Assembly: GCA_019745275.1 (NCBI GenBank)
Contig: JAIETJ010000057.1
Location: 1-40,345, forward strand
Source: Pseudomonadaceae bacterium
GTDB lineage: Bacteria > Pseudomonadota > Gammaproteobacteria > Pseudomonadales > Pseudomonadaceae
Length of the DNA stretch: 40,345 nt
Direction of reading: 5' to 3'
The translations under genes were made by a program, and so were the position numbers. Below the pieces are notes generated by a model that ran no database searches, was not told the DNA's origin, and saw only the letters and a program-made list of their open reading frames with translations. Below, piece after piece: positions 24,785 to 31,878 of the stretch. Position 1 is the stretch's first letter. Every line of letters begins with the position of its first letter.

Positions 24785-25508
24785 TCGTCTGGTACTGCTG
24801 CCCGGCTGGGGTCTCGGTAGCGAGCCGCTGGCGCCCTTGGCGGCTGCGCTACAAGGCTTGCAGCCGAGTTTGCGGGTGCAGATCGAACCGCTGCCGCTGC
24901 TCGATTCGGCCGATCTCAACGAATGGCTGGATGAGTTGGATGCCAATCTGCCGGAGGATGTGTGGCTCGGCGGCTGGTCGTTGGGTGGCATGCTCGCCAC
25001 GGAATTGGCCGCGCGACGCGGCGAACGCTGTTGTGGGCTGATTACCTTGGCCAGTAATGCCTGCTTCGTGGCCCGCAGCGATTGGCCGCAGGCGATGCCG
25101 GAGACGAGCTTTGCGGCGTTTTTGGCCAGCTGCGAATCGAATGCGCCCAGTACCCTGAAGCGTTTCAGCCTGCTGTGCGCTCAGGGTGCCGCAGATGCAC
25201 GCGGACTTGGGCGCTTGCTCGCGGCCAGTGCTCCGCACACTTCGCCGACAGAGCTATTGCGGCAATTACAGCTGTTGGCCGCGCTGGATACTCGGGCGGC
25301 GCTGCAGGCTTTTACGGGGCCGCAGTTACATCTGTTCGCGGCCGCCGATGCTTTGGTGCCGGCGGCCGCCGCTGGAGCGCTCTTGAGCTTGCTGCCGGAT
25401 ATTGAAATCGGCCTGCTTGAGCACGCCAGCCACGCTTTTGTGCTGGAGCGCCCACATGAAGTGGCGGCGGCGTTGGCGGCGTTTTTCAGCGAGGCCAAGG
25501 ATGACTGA
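24777..25508 (+). CDS. bioH: Pimeloyl-ACP methyl ester carboxylesterase BioH
   Basis: A 243-residue alpha/beta hydrolase. The nucleophile elbow is G-G-W-S-L-G-G with Ser68; Asp191 (A-A-A-D-A-L-V-P) and His219 (H-A-S-H-A-F) complete the triad. The early P-G-W-G block supplies the oxyanion hole. In biotin synthesis BioH removes the methyl group that BioC put on the pimeloyl chain, releasing pimeloyl-ACP for BioF. It overlaps bioF by eight bases and bioC by eight bases, so bioF-bioH-bioC are probably translated as a coupled unit. The sequence is Ala/Leu-rich and somewhat shorter than E. coli BioH (256 aa) but intact. Confidence 0.92.
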   Translation: MRNRLVLLPGWGLGSEPLAPLAAALQGLQPSLRVQIEPLPLLDSADLNEWLDELDANLPEDVWLGGWSLGGMLATELAARRGERCCGLITLASNACFVARSDWPQAMPETSFAAFLASCESNAPSTLKRFSLLCAQGAADARGLGRLLAASAPHTSPTELLRQLQLLAALDTRAALQAFTGPQLHLFAAADALVPAAAAGALLSLLPDIEIGLLEHASHAFVLERPHEVAAALAAFFSEAKDD

Positions 25509-26310
25509 TTTAGCCCATGGACTGCTGCCGGGCTTGCCGGACAAGCGCCAAGTGGCCGCCTCGTTTTCGCGGGCTGCCGACAGTTACGACAGCGTGGCGG
25601 GCTTGCAGCGAGCGATTGGCCATGAGTTGCTACGTCGTCTGCCGGTTGACATGGCGGCTAACGCTTGGCTGGATATGGGCTGTGGCACCGGCTACTTCAG
25701 TCGTGTACTGGCGCAGCGCTTTGGCGCGGGCGAGGGCGCGGCAGTGGATATCGCCGAGGGCATGCTCAAGCACGCCCAGCCCTTGGCGGGTGCCAGGTAC
25801 TTTATTGCCGGCGACGCCGAAGCGTTGCCGCTGCGCAGTAACAGTCGCGAGTTAATTTTCTCCAGCTTGGCGTTGCAGTGGTGTGGCGATTTTGCTCGGG
25901 TGCTGGCCGAGGCGCGGCGGGTCTTGCAGCCGGGCGGCGTGTTGGCGTTTAGCAGTTTGTGCGTCGGTACCTTGGCTGAACTACGCGCCAGTTGGCAGGC
26001 CGTCGACGGGTTAGTGCATGTGAATCAGTTTCGTCATTTTGCCGATTACCAGCGGCTGTGCGCGGCCAGCGGTCTGCGCGTGCTGAGTTTGGATACCCAA
26101 CCACAGGTGCTGCACTACGCCGATGTGCGTGGGCTGACCGGCGAGTTAAAAGCCTTGGGCGCGCACAATCTTAATCCGGGTCGTCCGGGTGGTTTGACCG
26201 GGCCGGCGCGAGTGCGCGGTTTGCTCGCCGCCTACGAAACCTTTCGTCAACCGCAAGGCTTACCTGCCACTTATCAGGTGGTATATGGCGTGCTGCAAAA
26301 GGCGCCCTGA
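25501..26310 (+). CDS. bioC: Malonyl-ACP O-methyltransferase BioC
   Basis: A 269-residue SAM-dependent methyltransferase. The start at 25501 overlaps the end of bioH, and GCCAAGG upstream provides a ribosome site. Motif I for SAM binding is L-D-M-G-C-G-T-G at 57-64, followed by the acidic V-D-I-A-E-G-M-L near 82. The early [15 protein letters not shown] segment is the usual BioC N-terminal signature. The enzyme methylates malonyl-ACP so that the fatty-acid machinery can build the pimeloyl chain. The last residues [11 protein letters not shown] are partly repeated in the DNA after the stop. Confidence 0.95.
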   Translation: MTDLAHGLLPGLPDKRQVAASFSRAADSYDSVAGLQRAIGHELLRRLPVDMAANAWLDMGCGTGYFSRVLAQRFGAGEGAAVDIAEGMLKHAQPLAGARYFIAGDAEALPLRSNSRELIFSSLALQWCGDFARVLAEARRVLQPGGVLAFSSLCVGTLAELRASWQAVDGLVHVNQFRHFADYQRLCAASGLRVLSLDTQPQVLHYADVRGLTGELKALGAHNLNPGRPGGLTGPARVRGLLAAYETFRQPQGLPATYQVVYGVLQKAP

Positions 26311-26334
26311 CAGGCTGCGTGGCGCTCTGAAATA

Positions 26335-26379
26335 ACCGCCAGCTTCTTTCGGCTGGTATATGCCGTGCTGCAAAAACAA
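26335..26379 (+). pseudogene. Duplicated remnant of the bioC 3' end
   Basis: GGTATATGCCGTGCTGCAAAA (26355-26375 in plus coordinates; one mismatch to 26280-26300 in bioC) recurs exactly 75 bases downstream, in the same frame as bioC. Translated in that frame the spacer reads F-F-R-L-V-Y-A-V-L-Q-K, against [11 protein letters not shown] at the true C-terminus. No stop lies between the bioC TGA and this segment. It is best read as a decayed tandem duplication. Confidence 0.6.
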
Positions 26380-26399
26380 TCATCAACAGGAGCAGTGAA

Positions 26400-27089
26400 A
26401 TGCCCGTGGCCTTCTTTATTACCGGCACTGACACTGATGTCGGCAAAACCACCATCGCCGCCGGACTGTTGCGTGCGGCGCGCTTGGCCGGCTTGAGCAC
26501 GGCGGCTGTTAAGCCGGTGGCCGCTGGTTGCGAGCTGACCGCCGATGGTTTGCGCAACAGCGATGCGCTGGCGTTGCTGGCCGAGTGTTCCGTCCCGTTG
26601 TGCTACGCCGAGGTTAATCCGCTCGCCTTAGCTCCGGCGATTGCGCCGCATCTGGCCGCAGCCGAGGCGGGAGTCAGTCTTGAGGTGGCTTCCATTACCA
26701 CTGCCGTGCAGGCGGTGCTGGCCCAGCAGGCGGATTTCAGCCTAGTCGAGGGCGCGGGCGGCTGGCGGGTACCGCTGAACGACTCGGCGACCTTGGCGGA
26801 TGTGGCGATGGCGCTGCAATTGCCGGTAATCGTGGTGGTGGCGGTGCGCTTGGGTTGCATCAATCACGCCTTGCTCACGGTGGAGGCGATCGAGCGTGAT
26901 GGCTTGCGCGTAGCCGGCTGGGTGGCAAACCTGCTGGAGCCGCAGATGCCGCACCTTGAAGAGAATATTGCGACTCTCGCCGCGCGCTTACCGGCACCCT
27001 GCTTGGGTCGCGTACCGCGTCTGAATGAAGCCGGTGCGGCTCAGGTCGCACGTTATCTCGATCTGAGTCGACTTAATATCCAGCTATAA
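26400..27089 (+). CDS. bioD: Dethiobiotin synthetase
   Basis: A 229-residue ATP-dependent carboxylase that closes the ureido ring of dethiobiotin. The P-loop is G-T-D-T-D-V-G-K-T at 9-17 with Lys16. A-V-K-P-V-A-A-G-C near 38 holds the catalytic Lys, and E-G-A-G-G-W-R-V-P-L near 118 binds substrate and Mg. The G-C-I-N-H-A-L-L-T block near 156 is also conserved. An AGGAG site lies seven bases before the ATG. It is the last gene of the bio operon, separated from bioC by 89 bases holding the bioC remnant, so coupling is broken here. Confidence 0.95.
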   Translation: MPVAFFITGTDTDVGKTTIAAGLLRAARLAGLSTAAVKPVAAGCELTADGLRNSDALALLAECSVPLCYAEVNPLALAPAIAPHLAAAEAGVSLEVASITTAVQAVLAQQADFSLVEGAGGWRVPLNDSATLADVAMALQLPVIVVVAVRLGCINHALLTVEAIERDGLRVAGWVANLLEPQMPHLEENIATLAARLPAPCLGRVPRLNEAGAAQVARYLDLSRLNIQL

Positions 27090-27113
27090 GCAAGGCCTGG
27101 CTGATTGCTTTTT
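27089..27113 (+). terminator. Weak possible terminator after bioD
   Basis: AGCAA (27089-27093) pairs with TTGCT (27105-27109), followed by TTTTG. The stem is only five base pairs, so this is a tentative call for the end of the bio operon. Confidence 0.3.
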
Positions 27114-27182
27114 GCTTGTATATTTTTTGCTCAATCTCGGCTTCAATTAAACAAGACATATTTCCCGGTTGGGAGCATTGCC

Positions 27183-27464
27183 ATGCAAATTTCTGCCAGT
27201 AGCGCCTTCAATTCGGGCCTAAGCAGCGTCCAAAACGGCCAGCAGCGGGTTAATCAAGCGGCCAATGACATCGCCAGTATTAGTGTAGAAAAGCCGGCGG
27301 CTCAGTCACTGGACGCCAATCCGAGCAATAACCAAGCGCAGCCAGTGGATCTCGCCACCAGCTTGGTTGATCTGCAAATCGGCAAACAGCAGGTGCAAGC
27401 CGGGGCCGAGGTGATTAAAACTGCCGACGACGCGCTCGGCACCTTGCTGGATATTCGCGCGTAA
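27183..27464 (+). CDS. Small protein resembling flagellar rod/hook terminal helices
   Basis: The ATG at 27183 has GGGAG eight bases upstream and gives 93 residues with no signal peptide. The N-terminal half (residues about 5-38) is polar and helical, with V-N-Q-A-A-N-D-I-A-S reminiscent of the N-x-x-N-I-A-N segment of flagellar axial proteins. The C-terminal half (about 56-93) D-L-A-T-S-L-V-D-L-Q...V-I-K-T-A-D-D-A-L-G-T-L-L-D-I matches the C-terminal helix pattern of FlgC/FlgE/FlgG (V-I-x-T-A-D-x-M-L-x-T-L-L). So it looks like the two terminal coiled helices joined without the central domains. This is pattern resemblance, not proof. It precedes a SprA-family gene by 37 bases. Confidence 0.6.
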   Translation: MQISASSAFNSGLSSVQNGQQRVNQAANDIASISVEKPAAQSLDANPSNNQAQPVDLATSLVDLQIGKQQVQAGAEVIKTADDALGTLLDIRA

Positions 27465-27501
27465 CCCTTTGTTGGCCTCCCGCCAGAGCGAGGAGGGGTA
27501 G

Positions 27502-28278
27502 ATGAACATCGCGGGTTATGGGTATTTAGCGTCAGCGAGGTCGCTTTCTTCCCCCGCGCGCGCGTCTTTTCGCGCGGTAAGTGCTGAGTCGCAGTTGGGG
27601 CTTGAGTCGCCCGCGCCGGCTGACAGCCTGTCATCCGCATCCAAGCAAGTTGACGCTGAGGATTCGAAACGTCTCGACCCGAGCGGTCGAGCCGCTCCAA
27701 GTGCTGCTGAAGAACGTTCGATTGAGCTGCAAGTTAGCCAGCTGAGCGCCCGGGATCGCGAGGTGCGCGCCCATGAGCAGGCGCATTCAGCGGTCGGTGG
27801 TAGCTATGCGGGCGCCCCCAGTTATACCTTCAAACGTGGACCAGATGGACGTTCCTACGCCGTAGGAGGCGAGGTAGCTATAGACGTAGGGGCTATTGCC
27901 AATGATCCTGCGGCCACTATCCGCAAAATGGAGCAGGTGCAGCGCGCTGCATTAGCGCCCGCCGAGCCGTCAGGCCAAGACCGAAGCATCGCCGCGCGCG
28001 CCCAAGTGCTGGCGGCGCAGGCCCGCTCGGAATTGTCGGTGCAGCAGCGTGAGGCAGCCGCCAGCGCCATTGCCGAGGGTAAAGCTCAGGCTGCCGAACG
28101 CGAGCAGGCCGAGCAAGATAAGCAGGCGGGTAAAGACAAATTGGCCGCAAGTGAGCAAGACTCACGAGCGTCGAACAAAACAGCGCAGCAAGATTTTGCA
28201 TTAACGCCTAATCTGCAAGTGTATCGCCGTGTGGGTGCGCTGCCGCAACCAGACAGTTTGCTCCATGTGGTTACCTAA
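27502..28278 (+). CDS. SprA-family putative zinc metalloprotease
   Basis: A 258-residue protein. The metal-binding motif is H91-E-Q-A-H95 in R-E-V-R-A-H-E-Q-A-H, followed by G-G-x-Y-A-G-A-P-S-Y-T-F-x-x-G-P-D-G-R-x-Y-A-V-G-G-E-V, the hallmark of the SprA-related family (PF12118). The first 75 residues are low-complexity and Ser/Ala-rich with no classical signal peptide. Residues about 150-230 are a charged, Ala/Glu/Lys-rich coiled-coil-like tail. Family members are assumed to be peptidases, but no substrate is known to me. The gene follows the 93-residue rod/hook-like gene closely and may be co-transcribed with it. Confidence 0.8.
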   Translation: MNIAGYGYLASARSLSSPARASFRAVSAESQLGLESPAPADSLSSASKQVDAEDSKRLDPSGRAAPSAAEERSIELQVSQLSARDREVRAHEQAHSAVGGSYAGAPSYTFKRGPDGRSYAVGGEVAIDVGAIANDPAATIRKMEQVQRAALAPAEPSGQDRSIAARAQVLAAQARSELSVQQREAAASAIAEGKAQAAEREQAEQDKQAGKDKLAASEQDSRASNKTAQQDFALTPNLQVYRRVGALPQPDSLLHVVT

Positions 28279-28297
28279 GTGGCATCGCGCTGGATGC

Positions 28298-28326
28298 TTG
28301 ACAAGGCATTGGCGTAAACGTATGTT
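28298..28326 (+). promoter_or_regulatory. Sigma-70 promoter of the first acyl-CoA dehydrogenase gene
   Basis: A perfect -35 TTGACA (28298-28303), exactly 17 bases, then -10 TATGTT (28321-28326; four of six consensus positions). The predicted start of transcription is near 28333, giving a leader of about 110 bases that includes a GGCCCG/CGGGCC stem (28348-28371). Confidence 0.65.
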
Positions 28327-28341
28327 TCAAACGCCTGTTTG
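28315..28341 (+). promoter_or_regulatory. Tandem PsrA-type operator boxes
   Basis: TAAACGTATGTTTC (28315-28328) and CAAACGCCTGTTTG (28328-28341) share one base and both fit the fatty-acid-responsive PsrA pattern [GC]AAAC-N2-4-GTTT[GC]; the second fits perfectly. They overlap the -10 and the predicted start site, so a bound repressor would block transcription and long-chain acyl-CoA or fatty acids would relieve it. Confidence 0.7.
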
Positions 28342-28443
28342 ACTGCTGGCCCGCATGTAGTCTATCGGGCCGCTGGGAGTGATCCCGCTAACGACTGGCA
28401 AGCCGGTCACCCTAATTGCAATTTACAGCAGAGGTTATTCGCT

Positions 28444-30249
28444 ATGCCTGATTACAAGGCCCCCTTGCGTGATATTCGTTTCGTTCGTGATGAGTTGTTG
28501 GGCTACGAAGCGCATTATCAAAGTATGCCGGCTTGCCAAGACGCCACTCCAGACATGGTCAACGCCATTCTCGAGGAAGGCGCTAAGTTTTGTGAGCAGG
28601 TAATTGCTCCGCTTAACCGTGGTGGCGACATCGAAGGTTGCAAATGGAGTGAGTCGGGCGTTAAGACCCCTACTGGCTTTAAAGAAGCCTATCAGCAGTA
28701 CGTTGAAGGTGGCTGGCCAAGCCTGTCGCACGACGTTGACCATGGCGGCCAAGGCCTGCCTGAGTCGCTGGGCTTGGTATTGAGCGAACTGGTTGGCGAA
28801 GCTAACTGGTCGTGGGGCATGTACCCAGGCCTGTCGCACGGCGCGATGAACACCATCGCCGAGCACGGTACCTCTGATCAGAAGCACACTTACCTGACCA
28901 AGTTGGTAACTGGCGAGTGGACCGGCACCATGTGCTTGACCGAATCCCATTGCGGTACTGACTTGGGCATGTTGCGCACCAAGGCTGAGCCTCAGGCAGA
29001 TGGTTCGTACAAAGTTTCTGGTACCAAGATCTTTATCTCGGCTGGCGAACACGACATGGCCGATAACATCGTCCACATCGTATTGGCGCGCCTGCCGGAT
29101 GCCCCGCAAGGCACCAAAGGTATTTCACTGTTTATCGTGCCTAAGTTTATGCCGAACGAAGACGGTACTGCTGGCAGCCGTAACGCCGTTTCCTGTGGCT
29201 CGCTTGAGCACAAAATGGGCATCCACGGTAACGCTACCTGCGTGATGAACTTTGACGGCGCCACCGGTTACTTGATCGGCCCAGCCAACAAAGGCCTGAA
29301 CTGCATGTTCACCTTTATGAACACTGCTCGTCTGGGTACTGCTCTGCAAGGTCTGGCGCACGCCGAAATCGGTTTTCAAGGCGGCCTGCAATACGCTCGC
29401 GACCGCTTGCAAATGCGTTCGTTGACTGGCCCGAAGGCGCCGGACAAAGCTGCTGACCCGATCATCGTGCACCCCGATGTACGCCGCATGCTGTTGACCA
29501 TGAAAGCGTTCGCCGAAGGCAGTCGCGCCATGGTGTACTTCACTGCTAAGCAAGTGGACATCGTTAAGTACAGCGAAAACGAAGCAGACAAAAAAGCCGC
29601 TGATGGCCTGTTGGCGTTCCTGACTCCAATCGCTAAAGCCTTTATGACCGAAGTGGGCTTTGAAGCGGCTAACCACGGCGTGCAAATCTACGGCGGCCAC
29701 GGTTTTATCGCTGAGTGGGGCATGGAGCAGAACGTTCGCGACAGCCGCATTTCCATGCTGTACGAAGGCACCACCGGTATTCAAGCGCTGGACCTGCTCG
29801 GCCGTAAGGTTCTGCAGACCCAAGGCGAGGCTCTTAAAGGCTTCACCAAGATCGTCCACAAGTTCTGCCAAAGCAATGAAGCCAACGACGCTGTTAAAGA
29901 GTTCGTTGCACCATTAGCCTTGCTGAACAAAGAGTGGGGCGATCTGACCATGAAAGTGGGCATGGCCGCGATGAAAGACCGCGAAGAAGTCGGTGCTGCT
30001 TCGGTAGACTTCCTGATGTACTCCGGTTACGTCTGCCTAGCTTACTTCTGGGCTGACATGGCGCGCTTGGCTGCCGAGAAACTGGCTGCCGGCACTGACG
30101 AAGAGGCGTTCTACACCGCCAAATTGCAGACCGCACGTTTCTACTTCCAGCGTATCCTGCCGCGTACCCGTGGCTTGGTGGTGACCATGGTTTCTGGCGC
30201 CAACAACTTGATGGATATGAAAGAAGAAAACTTCGCTCTGGGCTACTAA
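28444..30249 (+). CDS. Acyl-CoA dehydrogenase, large form (FadE1-like)
   Basis: This 601-residue flavoenzyme starts M-P-D-Y-K-A-P-L-R-D-I at 28444. It belongs to the large Pseudomonas acyl-CoA dehydrogenases (about 600 aa) with an extra C-terminal domain. Motifs: M-C-L-T-E-S-H-C-G-T-D-L-G (FAD/substrate region) near 160-172, K-I-F-I-S-A-G-E-H near 196, and Y-E-G-T-T-G-I-Q-A-L-D near 440 with the probable catalytic Glu. It catalyses the first step of beta-oxidation. From memory the P. aeruginosa homologue is PA0506 (FadE1), preferring long chains and controlled by PsrA; the upstream boxes agree. A terminator follows. Codon choice suggests high expression. Confidence 0.92.
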   Translation: MPDYKAPLRDIRFVRDELLGYEAHYQSMPACQDATPDMVNAILEEGAKFCEQVIAPLNRGGDIEGCKWSESGVKTPTGFKEAYQQYVEGGWPSLSHDVDHGGQGLPESLGLVLSELVGEANWSWGMYPGLSHGAMNTIAEHGTSDQKHTYLTKLVTGEWTGTMCLTESHCGTDLGMLRTKAEPQADGSYKVSGTKIFISAGEHDMADNIVHIVLARLPDAPQGTKGISLFIVPKFMPNEDGTAGSRNAVSCGSLEHKMGIHGNATCVMNFDGATGYLIGPANKGLNCMFTFMNTARLGTALQGLAHAEIGFQGGLQYARDRLQMRSLTGPKAPDKAADPIIVHPDVRRMLLTMKAFAEGSRAMVYFTAKQVDIVKYSENEADKKAADGLLAFLTPIAKAFMTEVGFEAANHGVQIYGGHGFIAEWGMEQNVRDSRISMLYEGTTGIQALDLLGRKVLQTQGEALKGFTKIVHKFCQSNEANDAVKEFVAPLALLNKEWGDLTMKVGMAAMKDREEVGAASVDFLMYSGYVCLAYFWADMARLAAEKLAAGTDEEAFYTAKLQTARFYFQRILPRTRGLVVTMVSGANNLMDMKEENFALGY

Positions 30250-30298
30250 GCTTTAAGTTGCTGGGTTTAATCACCTAGCGCTAACTTAAGATCGAAAT

Positions 30299-30333
30299 AA
30301 AATGCCGCTGGCCTTCGGGTCCGCGGCATTTTT
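30299..30333 (+). terminator. Rho-independent terminator of the first acyl-CoA dehydrogenase gene
   Basis: AAAATGCCGC (30299-30308) pairs exactly with GCGGCATTTT (30323-30332), continuing into T. Stem of 10 bp followed by the T-run; 49 bases past the stop. Confidence 0.85.
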
Positions 30334-30454
30334 CGTTTTGCCGGGTCAAACGGAGGAAATAGCTCAAGTTTGCGTGCTAGGCCGATGCCTTATGGGTAAT
30401 CTGCAGGCAGAATGCAGCGCTGCGATTCATCGTCACTGGGTTTGGAGTGTTGCC

Positions 30455-31747
30455 GTGTTGCGCTTTTCTGCTGTGCGCCTTGGGCATTTCTTGCCGTCAC
30501 TGTTGCTGTTGGTCGGTGGCTTGCTGGCGGCCAGTTTGGCCACTTTAAATGAGTTTTTTAACTCTCTATTTAATGTCCTGCCGACTCTGTTGCTGCTGCT
30601 CGGTGGCACTTTTTGCATGGTCTACAGTCGCCAGCGTGAGCTGTTTCTGTTGCTGACGGTGTACCTCAGTTACTTCCTACTGGATACCCAGGCCGATTAC
30701 TTTCGCGCCAATGGTCGCGTGCAGGACGATGCGGCGCTGATATTCCATCTCTGCAGCCTGCTCTTGCCCCTGCTCTATGGCTTGTACGCGGCTTGGCAGG
30801 AACGAACCCAGTTGATTCAAGATCTGATCGCGCGTGCGGCCGTGTTATTGGCCGTGGTTGGCGTCGCGGCGGCGCTTGAGCAGCGTTATCCGCAAGAGTT
30901 GCTAGGTTGGTTGGCGGAAATTCGCTGGCCGGCGCTGCATGGCAGTTGGATGAGTCTAATTCAGTTGGCTTATCCGCTGTTTTTGCTGGCCGCTGTGTTG
31001 CTCGTGGTGCAATACCTGCGTCATCCACGGCCGCTGCATGCGGCTCAGTTGCTCGGTTTGCTTGGCTTGTTATGGATGCTGCCCAAGGTGTTTATCGAGC
31101 CGCAGGCGCTGAATATTATGAGCAGTCAGGTGATGTTAATGATTGCCGTGGCGGTGGCCCATGAGGCCTATCAAATGGCCTTTCGTGATGAGCTCACCGG
31201 CTTGCCAGGCCGCCGTGCGCTGAATGAGCATCTGCAGCGCCTAGGGCGCAATTATGTGTTGGCGATGGCTGATATCGACCACTTCAAGAAGTTTAACGAC
31301 ACCCATGGTCACGATGTTGGCGATCAAGTGCTGCGTTTAGTGGCCCAGCAATTGGCCAAAATCAGTGGCGGTGGTAAGGCCTATCGTTACGGTGGTGAAG
31401 AGTTCACCTTGGTGTTTCCTGGCAAAACCATCGAGCAGTGCTTGCCGCATCTAGAAGTGGTGCGCGCAGCTGTCGAGGGCTATCACTTGCAATTGCGTGA
31501 GTCGACCAAGCGCCCGCACGACGATCAGCAGGGTCGACAAAAGCGCGGCGCTAAAACCGCTAGTAGTGTGGCCGTGACGGTCAGTATTGGCGTCGCCCAG
31601 CGCCAAGCCGAGCAACCTGCGCCTGAGGATGTGCTGAAAGCGGCAGACAAGGCCTTGTACGATGCAAAAAATGCCGGGCGCAATCGCGTGATGGCGCTTG
31701 GGCAGGTTCGTCGCGGTGCGGTGCGGGTGAGCGGCGCCGAGGCTTAG
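30455..31747 (+). CDS. Membrane-bound diguanylate cyclase (GGDEF)
   Basis: The GTG at 30455 is chosen because GGAG lies seven bases upstream (30444-30447); it gives 430 residues beginning M-L-R-F-S-A-V. The first 235 residues hold about six to seven membrane helices forming an integral-membrane sensor with no recognisable named domain. The GGDEF domain follows with D-E-L-T-G-L-P-G-R-R near 245, A-D-I-D-H-F-K-K-F-N-D near 272 and an intact active site G-G-E-E-F at 313-317. No RxxD inhibitory site precedes it. A basic insert (K-R-P-H-D-D-Q-Q-G-R-Q-K-R) interrupts the late domain near 366. It should make c-di-GMP in response to an unknown membrane signal. It sits between the two acyl-CoA dehydrogenase genes. 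Confidence 0.87.
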   Translation: MLRFSAVRLGHFLPSLLLLVGGLLAASLATLNEFFNSLFNVLPTLLLLLGGTFCMVYSRQRELFLLLTVYLSYFLLDTQADYFRANGRVQDDAALIFHLCSLLLPLLYGLYAAWQERTQLIQDLIARAAVLLAVVGVAAALEQRYPQELLGWLAEIRWPALHGSWMSLIQLAYPLFLLAAVLLVVQYLRHPRPLHAAQLLGLLGLLWMLPKVFIEPQALNIMSSQVMLMIAVAVAHEAYQMAFRDELTGLPGRRALNEHLQRLGRNYVLAMADIDHFKKFNDTHGHDVGDQVLRLVAQQLAKISGGGKAYRYGGEEFTLVFPGKTIEQCLPHLEVVRAAVEGYHLQLRESTKRPHDDQQGRQKRGAKTASSVAVTVSIGVAQRQAEQPAPEDVLKAADKALYDAKNAGRNRVMALGQVRRGAVRVSGAEA

Positions 31748-31822
31748 CGGTGGTTGAATTGGTGTGACTTGCGGTCGTCTTCCGGTCACAAGTTGACCCT
31801 TTTGCTCTTTATGAGTGTCGGG

Positions 31823-31842
31823 TACAATCCAAACTATGTTCA
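31823..31842 (+). promoter_or_regulatory. Candidate -10 and PsrA-like site before the second acyl-CoA dehydrogenase gene
   Basis: TACAAT (31823-31828) is a good -10; the -35 is unclear (TTTTGC 17 bases upstream is poor). Immediately after it, CAAAC-TAT-GTTCA (31830-31842) resembles a PsrA box with one mismatch. The call is tentative. Confidence 0.35.
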
Positions 31843-31878
31843 ATTGGCGATCCTGCCAGTCTTTTTCGAGAGGTTCAC

